Shown here piece by piece: positions 56,244-64,000 of a stretch of DNA of 64,000 nucleotides (its first letter is position 1; each line of letters opens with the position of its first letter). The stretch is taken from positions 2,154,036-2,218,035 of the forward strand of contig NC_019683.1 in assembly GCF_000316605.1 (NCBI RefSeq), in the 5' to 3' direction. The stretch comes from [Leptolyngbya] sp. PCC 7376. GTDB lineage: Bacteria; Cyanobacteriota; Cyanobacteriia; Cyanobacteriales; MRBY01. The notes beneath the pieces are model-generated. The model was not told the DNA's origin and did not search any database. It saw nothing but the letters and a program-made list of their open reading frames with translations. A program made the position numbers and the translations under genes.

Positions 56244-58109
56244 TTAGGCGATCGCCTCAGGAGTTTTCACTTCCGCTAATAGCTCTTGAAGTAAATCCCC
56301 CTCGATAACCTCTGTATCCAAAATCTTTTTGGATATGGTTTCGAGCAGACCATGATTTTCCTTCAAGATCGCCAGAGCCTGTTGATGAGCCGACTCCACA
56401 ATTTCTTTGACTTCCGCATCAATGGCTTTTGCCGTCTCATCACTGACCATGCGGCGGGGATTCATCCCTCCCTCACCAAGGAAATTATTTTGCTGACCTT
56501 TCTCATAAGCCAAAGGCCCAAGCACCTTGCTCATGCCATAGGTGGTCACCATACGTTCAGCAAGATCCGTTGCCCGTTGCAGATCATTAGCTGCACCAGT
56601 GGTAATCGATCCAAAGATAATTTCTTCAGCCGATCGCCCACCGAGTAATGTCGCAATCTGGTCACGCATTTCCCGTTCATCCATTAAGAAGCGATCTTCT
56701 GTCGGCATTTGCAGCGTATAACCAAGGGCAGCCATACCGCGAGGAACAATCGAGATTTTTGCGACCTTACCACCGCCAGGCAACAACGCTCCAACAAGCG
56801 CATGACCGACTTCGTGATAAGCCACAATTTTCTTTTCCTTATCAGAAAGAACCCGGCTCTTTTTCTCAAGACCAGCGACAACTCGCTCAATTGCTTCCGC
56901 AAAATCTGCTTGGGCAACTGTTTCGCGATGATTACGAGCCGCAAGCAATGCCGCTTCATTAACGAGGTTCGCTAAATCAGCCCCAGCAAAACCGGGCGTT
57001 CTTGTCGCAATCTCTTTGAGATTCACCTCATCATTTAGTTTGACTTTGTTGGCATAGATTTCAAGAATTTTGAGACGACCACCAAGGTCAGGACGATCTA
57101 CCAAAACCTGTCGATCAAAGCGACCAGGGCGCAAGAGCGCAGGATCAAGGGTTTCAGGGCGGTTGGTCGCAGCAAGAACAATTACTGTTGCATCACCTGC
57201 CGCAAAACCATCCATTTCCGTTAACAACTGATTTAGGGTTTGTTCGCGCTCATCATTACCGCCAGCAAAACCGCCAGACGCACGAGATTTACCAATTGCA
57301 TCAAGCTCATCGATAAAGATGATACAAGGCGCTTTTTTCTTGGCTTGCTCGAACAAATCGCGAACTCGCGCTGCACCAGCACCAACAAATAATTCAACAA
57401 ATTCGGAACCAGAGATGGAGAAGAAAGGAACACCTGCTTCACCAGCTACCGCCTTTGCCATAAGGGTTTTACCTGTTCCGGGAGGGCCTACTAAGAGCAC
57501 GCCTTTGGGAATTTTTGCACCGATCGCCGTGTAACGTTGGGGCGTTTTGAGAAAATCAACAATCTCTGTTAATTCTGTTTTTGCTTCTTCGACACCAGCA
57601 ACATCATCAAAGGTGATTTTGGTGGAGTCTTCCTCGACATAAACTTTTGCTTTACTGCGGGTAAAAGACAATGCGCCACCAGCGCCGCCACCTCCAGCAT
57701 TACGTCCGATAAAGAATTGCCAAATTAGGACAAAGATAATCGGAGGGATTACCCAGCCAAGAATATTACCGAAGAAGTTATTGCGTGGTGGTGGTGCAGC
57801 AAATTCCACATCATTAGCTTCAAGACGCTTCGGGAGATCAAGGTCAAAAATTGGCGTCGTGCGTAATACAGCACCAGCTTGATCTGCTGTGTCGGTCATC
57901 TGATAGCGAATTTCCTTGTCGCCAACAGAAGCTTTTGCCACTTGGCCATCTTCGACTTGGCTGATGAAAAGGCTGTAGGGCACTTGGGGTGTAGGGTTTC
58001 CAAAAAATGTCGGAAAAAAGGCATTGAATAAGAAAAACAGTCCGGTTACCCACAGGAGTATCGAACCGATTTGCCTTGCCCGAGAAGGAGGCTTGTCTTT
58101 AATGCTCAT
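56244..58109 (-). CDS. ftsH: ATP-dependent zinc metalloprotease FtsH
   Basis: The 621-residue membrane AAA+ protease has two N-terminal helices (about 14-36 and 113-134) around a lumenal/periplasmic domain, Walker [10 protein letters not shown], Walker [12 protein letters not shown], the second region of homology with LRPGRFDRQ, and the zinc site HEVGH (H432, E433, H436). Cyanobacterial FtsH proteins degrade damaged photosystem II D1 and other membrane proteins, usually as hetero-hexamers. I cannot assign which of the usual four paralogues this is. It converges on ugd at the shared terminator. Confidence 0.96.
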   Translation of the reverse strand: MSIKDKPPSRARQIGSILLWVTGLFFLFNAFFPTFFGNPTPQVPYSLFISQVEDGQVAKASVGDKEIRYQMTDTADQAGAVLRTTPIFDLDLPKRLEANDVEFAAPPPRNNFFGNILGWVIPPIIFVLIWQFFIGRNAGGGGAGGALSFTRSKAKVYVEEDSTKITFDDVAGVEEAKTELTEIVDFLKTPQRYTAIGAKIPKGVLLVGPPGTGKTLMAKAVAGEAGVPFFSISGSEFVELFVGAGAARVRDLFEQAKKKAPCIIFIDELDAIGKSRASGGFAGGNDEREQTLNQLLTEMDGFAAGDATVIVLAATNRPETLDPALLRPGRFDRQVLVDRPDLGGRLKILEIYANKVKLNDEVNLKEIATRTPGFAGADLANLVNEAALLAARNHRETVAQADFAEAIERVVAGLEKKSRVLSDKEKKIVAYHEVGHALVGALLPGGGKVAKISIVPRGMAALGYTLQMPTEDRFLMDEREMRDQIATLLGGRSAEEIIFGSITTGAANDLQRATDLAERMVTTYGMSKVLGPLAYEKGQQNNFLGEGGMNPRRMVSDETAKAIDAEVKEIVESAHQQALAILKENHGLLETISKKILDTEVIEGDLLQELLAEVKTPEAIA

Positions 58110-58293
58110 GGCATAGACCCCGCGAAAAGCGTTTACAGTTTCAATTGTAAGAAAAGTTACATTTTGTAAACAACGTGGTTAACCGAACCATTTGTTCGGC
58201 TAATACAACGGTTCAGCTCTGCTAATAAAGGTGTCTAAATTTGCACTCACAAAACAAGATTGGGATTTAAATTTGAGGTGTCACTTGTTCGAG

Positions 58294-59658
58294 CTAAGTG
58301 CCAAGAAATTGCATTTTGATGCCGTTTTTGGGAGATAAAACTAAGCCTTTCCGCTGGGCAATCACAGGCTCCGTTTCGAGAAGTTCAAATTTTCCGAGGG
58401 TTGCAAAGCTGGCAATGCCTAAACGTAATTCAAATTGGGCTAATGCCTCGCCCACACACCGGCGATCGCCTCCACCGAACGGCATAAATTCATAGGGAGT
58501 AAAGGTTTTGTCGAGAAAGCGTTCTGGCCGAAATTCGCGGGGGTTTGGGTAAATGTCGGGACGTTGGTGGAGGGTATAGACACAGCCCATCAAAATACTA
58601 TCGGCAGGTATTTCATAGTCGAGAAGTTGAGTCGTCTGGGTCGCTAATCGGGCGAAGGTAAACATCGCCACAGGGTTAATGCGTAAGCTTTCATTACCCA
58701 CGGCGGCAACGTAAGGCAAGCGGTAAACCGTCATCGGGTCTGGGCGATCGCCTAACGCTTCCAATTCATCTCGCACTTTTTGCAAAATATCAGGCTGGAC
58801 ATGCATCCAATACAAAGACCAAGCCATGGAGATCGCCGTTGTTTCGTGCCCGGCAAAGAGCAACACCATCAGTTCATCCCGCAGCTCTAGGGGAGTCATC
58901 GCTTCACCGTCTTCGTCCCTTGCCTGAATGAGTAACGACAAAATATCTGTGCGCGTCGGGTCAGGATTGGCTTGGCGATCGCTGATTTCTGCATAAATTA
59001 GTTCATCCAAGGCATCCCTTGCTCGCACAAAATTTCCCCACGGACTCCACGCCCCCAAATCTTTTTGCAAGCTACTAAAAAATAAAAAACTGGTTGCCGC
59101 AGGAGATTGAAAGCGATTCAGGATGCCTCTTGTCAGCTCAATAATTGGTTCATAGCGATCGCCACTACGAATCCCAAACACCACTTCAATAATCGTCCGT
59201 AGCGTAATTCGTTGGGTTAGTTCCACCGCTAAAAATGGCTGATTGATAGGCAACCGCTCCACTTCTTCACGAATAATTTGCTGAATGAGAGTGCCATAGT
59301 TATACATCCGCTCCCCATGAAAGGAGGGCATAATCAACTTTCTGGCACGGCGGTGGCGATCGCCGCTGAGGCTCAAAAGAGAATGGGCACCCGTTAATGG
59401 CTCAATAATGCTATTCAGTTCCCCGGGTGCCGTAAATACCTTGCGATTATCCACTAACATTTCTTTTAGTGCTTGGGGATGATGAACGAGGATCAAAGGC
59501 TGCTCATAGCCCGCCGATGGCATATAGCCCAAGTCTGGCGCATAATCCAAAACTTCTTGGAGATAACCCGTTGGATTCAGAATGACCCGAAACTTTTGCA
59601 ACAACTTTGGCTGTGGCAACATCGGAATTGTTTTGCTCAGATCCGTCGCAATCGCCAT
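58294..59658 (-). CDS. cytochrome P450, CYP110-like
   Basis: The 454-residue P450 has the I-helix AGHETT oxygen-activation motif, the K-helix ESLR (E-x-x-R), REFRPERF, and the heme-Cys loop FMPFGGGDRRCVGEALAQFE. The N-terminal part with LSGDRHRRARKLIMPSFHGERM is typical of the CYP110 group abundant in cyanobacteria, which act on fatty acids, hydrocarbons or terpenes. It is soluble-looking. A GTG at 59661 directly precedes the chosen ATG. It is divergent from a LysR-type regulator, which may control it. Confidence 0.92.
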   Translation of the reverse strand: MAIATDLSKTIPMLPQPKLLQKFRVILNPTGYLQEVLDYAPDLGYMPSAGYEQPLILVHHPQALKEMLVDNRKVFTAPGELNSIIEPLTGAHSLLSLSGDRHRRARKLIMPSFHGERMYNYGTLIQQIIREEVERLPINQPFLAVELTQRITLRTIIEVVFGIRSGDRYEPIIELTRGILNRFQSPAATSFLFFSSLQKDLGAWSPWGNFVRARDALDELIYAEISDRQANPDPTRTDILSLLIQARDEDGEAMTPLELRDELMVLLFAGHETTAISMAWSLYWMHVQPDILQKVRDELEALGDRPDPMTVYRLPYVAAVGNESLRINPVAMFTFARLATQTTQLLDYEIPADSILMGCVYTLHQRPDIYPNPREFRPERFLDKTFTPYEFMPFGGGDRRCVGEALAQFELRLGIASFATLGKFELLETEPVIAQRKGLVLSPKNGIKMQFLGT

Positions 59659-59881
59659 CACACATTACCCCAAACAAGATAAACACATACCCTTATTATT
59701 CCGAACATTTTTACGATTGCCCTAGATGCGATAGGAAATTATAAGCCCCACAGGCGATCACAACCATGTAACAACAGCAGCACACTTCATAGGCTATTTA
59801 CTATGGTTTCAAGATAATCATTGACCAAAGCCTATGCCACCGCTACACTGAACGTTGTAGCCCGATGGATAGGTATATTTC

Positions 59882-60817
59882 TTGATTCCTGCGACATTAC
59901 ATCAACTTAAGGTTTTTGAAACAGCAGCACGACATGGCAGTTTCACAAAAGCAGCAGCAGAACTGTCGATTACCCAACCCACCGTTTCAGGTCAGATCAA
60001 GCAATTAACCCAAACCATTGGTATGCCTTTGTTTGAGCATATTGGGCGTAAGCTTTATCTCACAGAAGCAGGTACCGAGCTACTGTCTACTTGCCAAAAT
60101 GTGTTTGAGCAATTAGACAATTTTGAAATGAAATTGGCAGCCCTACAAGGCGCAAAACGTGGTCAACTCCGCCTCGGCGTAATTACAACAACAAAATATT
60201 TTGTCCCGCGCATTTTAGGGGAATTTTGCCAAAGTTACCCCAATATTGATGTGTCGCTACAGGTCATCAACCACCAAAAGCTCCATGACCGCATGGCAGA
60301 CAATAAAGATGATCTCTATATCCTCAGTAATTTGCCAGGAGATCTCGAAGTCCATTCAGAAGCCTTTCTAGACAATCCTCTAGTTGTAGTCGCGCGCGCA
60401 GATCATCCCCTCGCTAACAAGAAAAATATTCCCATTGCGGCATTGGAAGGCGTTGATTTTATTTCACGGGAAATGGGTTCCGGTACGAGACGAGCAGTGG
60501 AAAAATTATTTGGTGAGAATGATGTTTCAGTGCAGGTGCGTTTAGAGCTAGGTTCTAACGAAGCGATTAAACAGGCGATCGCCGGAGGATTGGGCATTTC
60601 TGTTTTATCTCGCCATACCCTCATCACAGAGCCACCCAACGGAGAATTAACCGTGTTGGATGTGAAGCATTTCCCCATCAAGCGAGAATGGTATGTAGCC
60701 CACCTTGCTGGCAAACAATTGTCTGTTATTGCCGCCGCATTCCTCGAATTTATGTTGAAGTCGAGCCAAACAACCATCGAAAATTCCAGTCGGCGATCGC
60801 TCGCTTTACAGGCCTAA
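59882..60817 (+). CDS. LysR-type transcriptional regulator, CmpR/CbbR-like
   Basis: The 311-residue regulator has an N-terminal winged helix-turn-helix (TLHQLKVFETAARHGSFTKA, ITQPTVSGQIKQL) and an effector-binding domain from about residue 92 (LRLGVITTTKYFVPRILGEF). The sequence around PLFEHIGRKLYLTEAG resembles the CmpR/CbbR branch that senses carbon status. It starts at a TTG: an in-frame stop lies four codons upstream and no ATG is near. It is divergent from the P450 gene, with 223 nt between. Confidence 0.9.
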   Translation: MIPATLHQLKVFETAARHGSFTKAAAELSITQPTVSGQIKQLTQTIGMPLFEHIGRKLYLTEAGTELLSTCQNVFEQLDNFEMKLAALQGAKRGQLRLGVITTTKYFVPRILGEFCQSYPNIDVSLQVINHQKLHDRMADNKDDLYILSNLPGDLEVHSEAFLDNPLVVVARADHPLANKKNIPIAALEGVDFISREMGSGTRRAVEKLFGENDVSVQVRLELGSNEAIKQAIAGGLGISVLSRHTLITEPPNGELTVLDVKHFPIKREWYVAHLAGKQLSVIAAAFLEFMLKSSQTTIENSSRRSLALQA

Positions 60818-60835
60818 AGACTTAACAAAAACTAT

Positions 60836-61828
60836 CTAGAAACACTCCTGTCGATAAGCATCTAAATACTCTTGATATTGACGGTAAATCGTCCACGCCG
60901 GCACTGAAGAGAAGAAATCATCGACAGGTTGATATTGTTTTGTTGTATACTCACGCCGAATTTCTGACAGTGTCAGGAAAGAACTTTCCCAAGCAATCAG
61001 ATGCTTAATGAGCTCATTAAATTTTCGTACTGAACTCTGATGACGGTGCTTGAGAGCCACATACTGCAGCATACGAGCATAGGAATTTGGAGAATTTAAC
61101 CTAGATGGCAAACTCAGCACTTTCCCTAACTGCTCAAAATCTGCTTGATTTTGTCGCACGATAATAGCGATTTTCCGTAGATCACTAAGATCGCCCTTGC
61201 GAATCGTCTTAGTGATTTTAGAAATATTGGAGAGCATCGTATAGTAACGCGTGCGACTACGTTTAAATGCTCTTAACAACTCCAGACCCAAGTTATGTCG
61301 CACAACAATCTCAAGGGCAGCAACATAATCTTTCATTACGAGATGCCCTTCATTAGTTTTGATTTTTTTTGAAATTTTTTTGAAGGCAACACGAATCAAT
61401 TTCAAAGTTTTCTTTTTGTCGTAAGACTTTGCCAAAAGCTGACCAATAAACTTATAGAATTTTTGTTGACTAGAGCTACGAAACCGCATCTCCGTTTGTT
61501 CAATTAGCAGAAAACTATCTTTTACAGCTAGTCCAACTTCCAATAACTTTACTGCTTTATTAAGCCCTTTATATTTCCCATGGCCTAGGGTGAGATCTCG
61601 CTTGATCCTCAGAAACTTCACGAATTCACGATTATCAAATTTTTCCAGTTGAATACGTTGAATATGCCAAGCTTTCGTTGATAAATCCCGGTATGTTTTG
61701 TGATGAAACTGAATAATCGATTTAGGGACAGGTTGTCCAGTAATACGACCAACCATTCGATCAAAAAAGCCAGAGGAATTCCCTGTGTCCGTTATGCTGG
61801 AAGTCTTTTGATAATTTGATGCAACCAT
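60836..61828 (-). CDS. conserved hypothetical protein, very basic
   Basis: I do not recognise this 330-residue protein. It has no signal peptide or membrane helix, is rich in Lys/Arg (for example AFKKISKKIKTNEGH) and looks mostly helical, with Tyr-rich C-terminal sequence (WTIYRQYQEYLDAYRQECF). The high basic charge would suit nucleic-acid or membrane-surface binding, but no motif is seen. It converges on the LysR gene, with 18 nt between stops. Confidence 0.7.
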   Translation of the reverse strand: MVASNYQKTSSITDTGNSSGFFDRMVGRITGQPVPKSIIQFHHKTYRDLSTKAWHIQRIQLEKFDNREFVKFLRIKRDLTLGHGKYKGLNKAVKLLEVGLAVKDSFLLIEQTEMRFRSSSQQKFYKFIGQLLAKSYDKKKTLKLIRVAFKKISKKIKTNEGHLVMKDYVAALEIVVRHNLGLELLRAFKRSRTRYYTMLSNISKITKTIRKGDLSDLRKIAIIVRQNQADFEQLGKVLSLPSRLNSPNSYARMLQYVALKHRHQSSVRKFNELIKHLIAWESSFLTLSEIRREYTTKQYQPVDDFFSSVPAWTIYRQYQEYLDAYRQECF

Positions 61829-62306
61829 TGGTCTCGAATAATTACTAGAACAATATTTCTCTCGTTTTTTGTTTTGATCTAACAGAGTGATCTATATCGT
61901 GCGGCCTTAAACATAGGTACCAGATCAATATCTACGGGAGAATCTTGAGTTCTTCCGGAACGGTCAAACGTTTTAGTGATAGAGATGTGTTGGCTTAGCT
62001 ATATCTGCCTCGCGACACTTAAACGATATGGGCTACGCATTTCTTTCCGGATACTCTTGTGACAGTCTCCAGATCACCACATTTAAGTAATTTTTCAACT
62101 TCTATTGCATATACCCAAATCCTTTGTTCTTGAGGGCTTTGAGCAATTATTTTGTACATCAAAAGAGAACTTTGAGAAGGACAGTCTCAAATTCGTCCAA
62201 ATACAATGATGAGAGAATTCAGTTTTCTTATGGCAACTGCTCTCAAATTCATGTCGCAGTTAAATCAAAAATCGCTAGTCGGCGATCGCCAATCTTGCCG
62301 ACCTAG
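61829..62306. other. intergenic region
   Basis: AT-rich sequence upstream of the basic hypothetical gene and behind the MscS gene. A 60-codon plus-strand ORF (62124-62306) has no SD and no recognisable homology. No tRNA or strong hairpin was seen. Confidence 0.4.
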
Positions 62307-62483
62307 GTGGCCAAGGAATTCTCCACTGATAAAAAAGCCCAAACTGCCTTCCTTGATGCCCTGACCCCGGAAGACAGTTTATTCGGCAAAAAATTTTTAA
62401 CTCTCAAAAATAAAGATGCTTGTTCAATACCTTCTAATTACGCAACCTTATCTTTTACTTTCGAAGGTATAGACATAGCCTGA
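62307..62483 (+). pseudogene. possible gene remnant overlapping the end of the MscS gene
   Basis: The plus strand encodes a protein-like stretch (VAKEFSTDKKAQTAFLDALT, then PEDSLFGKKFLTLKNK) in a frame open to a TGA at 62481-62483. The first 37 residues have a natural composition; the end runs antisense into the MscS gene. No good start or SD exists. It may be the broken 5' or middle part of a lost gene, or a chance frame. Confidence 0.25.
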
Positions 62484-63331
62484 TCATATTTATCTTGATC
62501 ATAATAATGCAGCGTACGAATCGGATAAGGAATACGAATATTGGCTTCATCTAGTGCTTCTTTAATTGCAACAATGGCATCCGTTTGAATTCGACGAACA
62601 TTACGTTGTTGAGGTGCTGTCCAGTAGCGCAAAATAAAATCAATTGAACTATCGCCAAAATTCACCAGATCAATTTCTGGCGGTGGTTCAGAAAATACAC
62701 CATTTAAATCATTAATTGTTTCTTGCAAGATCTTTTTTGCAATTGGCAAAGGCGTATGGTAATCAACCCCGACTTCCAAATCTGTACGTCTTGCATCGTA
62801 GGCTGTCTTTACCTTGACAGCATCAGTAAAAACATCTGCATTAGGCAACAAAACTTTTTCTCCCTGATAGGTACGGATATGAGTTGTTCTAATATTAATA
62901 TTTTTAATAACGCCATCATAGCCATTAATAGAAATCTCATCGCCAATCCGAAAAGGCTCTTCTACTAAGATAATAATGCCGGCCAAAAAGTTTTTAACAA
63001 TATCCTGAAATGCAAAACCAATAGCAATCGAACCAATTCCAAGGGTCGCAATAATATCCCCTAAACGCAGACCCGGGAAACTTATCACACAGGCAAAGAG
63101 CACACCAACAATCCAAATACCGACATAACTCGCCTTATCAGCTAAGATTTGTAGGGAGCGATTTTTTATGGTTTTCTCAGCGATCTCATGGACAATTTTC
63201 TGAGAGAATTCAGTTACATATCTCGTAAAAAAAAGGATGATAAGTCCTCCGATAATACCAGGAATTCTCTGAATCCCAATACTTAAGATGGACTGAAGAC
63301 TATCAACAATCGTATCTGTAAATTGATCCAT
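62438..63331 (-). CDS. MscS-family mechanosensitive channel
   Basis: From the ATG at 63331 the protein has 297 residues. Three membrane helices (about 18-125) are followed by the MscS beta-domain: pore-lining GIGSIAIGFAFQDIVKNFLA, then LVEEPFRIGDEISINGYDG and LLPNADVFTDAVKV, and an alpha/beta C-terminal vestibule. Small channels of this family release solutes on hypo-osmotic shock. An earlier ATG at 63352 would add seven residues. Its 3' end overlaps an antisense gene-like remnant. Confidence 0.92.
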   Translation of the reverse strand: MDQFTDTIVDSLQSILSIGIQRIPGIIGGLIILFFTRYVTEFSQKIVHEIAEKTIKNRSLQILADKASYVGIWIVGVLFACVISFPGLRLGDIIATLGIGSIAIGFAFQDIVKNFLAGIIILVEEPFRIGDEISINGYDGVIKNINIRTTHIRTYQGEKVLLPNADVFTDAVKVKTAYDARRTDLEVGVDYHTPLPIAKKILQETINDLNGVFSEPPPEIDLVNFGDSSIDFILRYWTAPQQRNVRRIQTDAIVAIKEALDEANIRIPYPIRTLHYYDQDKYDQAMSIPSKVKDKVA

Positions 63332-63502
63332 AATATCAGAGCGAATTACCACCTAAGCTACTTGACTTTATGCTCTGAATCATAGTGATTCTTTTTGGCT
63401 ATTGATAATCCAGCAAAAGAAAGAAAGACACCTCAAAACCATAGTTCCCAGGTGGTCTTTTGTCTATATTTAGTTGATGTATTTCAGGGAATATTTTTAG
63501 TA

Positions 63503-64000
63503 TTATTCTGTCTCAGACTTAGCATCAGGAGTGTTAACGAGAGAAAGTTTAGCTTCATATTCCTCTGGAGTCAGAGCACCGGAAAATGTCTCCATTTTCC
63601 CAGTTTCTGTGGAGGCCAAAATAAAGAAAGGTGTCCCATTTAATTGCAACTGTTGAGCTAGCTCAAGGTCTTTTTGGATTGTGGGTTCGGCAGCAATAAT
63701 ATCAGCTTGAAATTTTTCGAGATTCAAGTCTAGCTCTTGTGCAATTTCTTCGTAGAGGCGATCGCCTAACTGATTTTGGCTTTCGAAAAGACGGTCGTGA
63801 TATTCCCAGAACTTATCCTGTTGGTGTGCCGCCCAAGATGCTTGTGCCGCCGGGATAGCTTGGGGGTGGATCTGTTGCAATGGCAAGTGCTTATAGGCAA
63901 GCGTCACCGTATCGCCATTTTTCTCCATAAAGGTTTTGATGGAGCTGTGGGCATTGGCACAGAACGGACATTCAAAATCAGAAAATTCGATTAAAACGAC
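63503..64000 (-). CDS. DsbA-family thiol-disulfide oxidoreductase (5' end outside window)
   Basis: The frame runs from the window edge: VVLIEFSDFECPFCANAHSS precedes the internal ATG at 63928. It contains the CPFC active site of DsbA/thioredoxin-fold proteins, then YKHLPLQQIHPQAIPAAQAS, the all-helical insert (FWEYHDRLFE...) and the cis-Pro loop NGTPFFI. About 165 residues are visible and the C-terminus is complete (Asp/Ser/Glu-rich). The layout resembles the DsbA-like/BdbD group, which is often membrane-attached; the N-terminal part that would show this is missing. Confidence 0.9.
   Translation of the reverse strand, partial: VVLIEFSDFECPFCANAHSSIKTFMEKNGDTVTLAYKHLPLQQIHPQAIPAAQASWAAHQQDKFWEYHDRLFESQNQLGDRLYEEIAQELDLNLEKFQADIIAAEPTIQKDLELAQQLQLNGTPFFILASTETGKMETFSGALTPEEYEAKLSLVNTPDAKSETE

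Noticed and set aside
58183-58202. Hairpin CCGAAC-loop-GTTCGG between the P450 and ftsH genes
   Set aside because: The stem is good but no T-tract follows on either strand, so a terminator is not supported; it may be part of the ftsH upstream region.
1-64000. HIP1 (GCGATCGC) sites as a novel repeat
   Set aside because: HIP1 is a well-known highly iterated palindrome of cyanobacterial genomes; its abundance here is expected and serves only as a taxonomic hint.

Overview
This window looks like chromosomal DNA of a cyanobacterium. The evidence is the very frequent HIP1 palindrome (GCGATCGC, usually inside GGCGATCGCC), a phytochrome hybrid kinase, a PucC/BCD-type chlorophyll transporter homologue, a CYP110-like P450, glycolate dehydrogenase GlcD, and FHA-CHAT giant proteins of a cyanobacterial type. 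The moderate GC content and protein sequences resemble the Picosynechococcus / Leptolyngbya PCC 7376 group, but that placement is inference.

Layout. 0-2.6 kb: a truncated murJ remnant, two unrecognised small genes with convergent terminators, and a methanethiol S-methyltransferase-like membrane enzyme. 2.6-5.1 kb: a divergent pair, an anti-sigma-type kinase fused to a two-domain rhodanese, and a response regulator-PP2C phosphatase; together they look like a partner-switching module. 5.1-7.3 kb: the two enzymes of glutathione-dependent formaldehyde oxidation. 7.4-9.9 kb: a lipoprotein, a nitroreductase and a membrane NERD protein. 10.4-15.2 kb: a CHAT-TM-repeat protein followed by a CHASE2 nucleotidyl cyclase whose specificity residues point to GTP.

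15.2-25 kb is one minus-strand metal-uptake locus: exbB, exbD, tonB, FecCD-type permease (split by a frameshift), ATPase, TonB-dependent receptor of the heme/hemoglobin type, substrate-binding lipoprotein and two VOC proteins. A Fur-box-like palindrome and an intrinsic terminator lie in its leader. Just upstream are grx (CGFS glutaredoxin), bolA and pyrF. The grx/bolA pair is known to handle [2Fe-2S] clusters and iron signalling, so this stretch can be read as an iron-homeostasis neighbourhood.

27-36 kb: a secreted protein, a WcaF-like acetyltransferase, a graveyard of three fused insertion-sequence remnants (IS982-, IS630- and IS701-like), glcD, the phytochrome hybrid kinase and argJ. 36-50.4 kb: a small membrane protein and two tandem paralogous proteins of about 2,000 residues with a filamentous-haemagglutinin export domain, TPR repeats and a CHAT caspase-like protease domain, separated by a small secreted protein on the other strand. 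A 255-bp MITE-like element follows the second copy.

50.7-64 kb is mostly housekeeping: DMT transporter, YraN, PucC-like transporter, UDP-xylose synthase and UDP-glucose dehydrogenase (UDP-Glc to UDP-GlcA to UDP-Xyl), FtsH, P450, a LysR regulator, an unrecognised protein, an MscS channel and a DsbA-like oxidoreductase cut by the window edge. I saw no tRNA, rRNA or CRISPR array.
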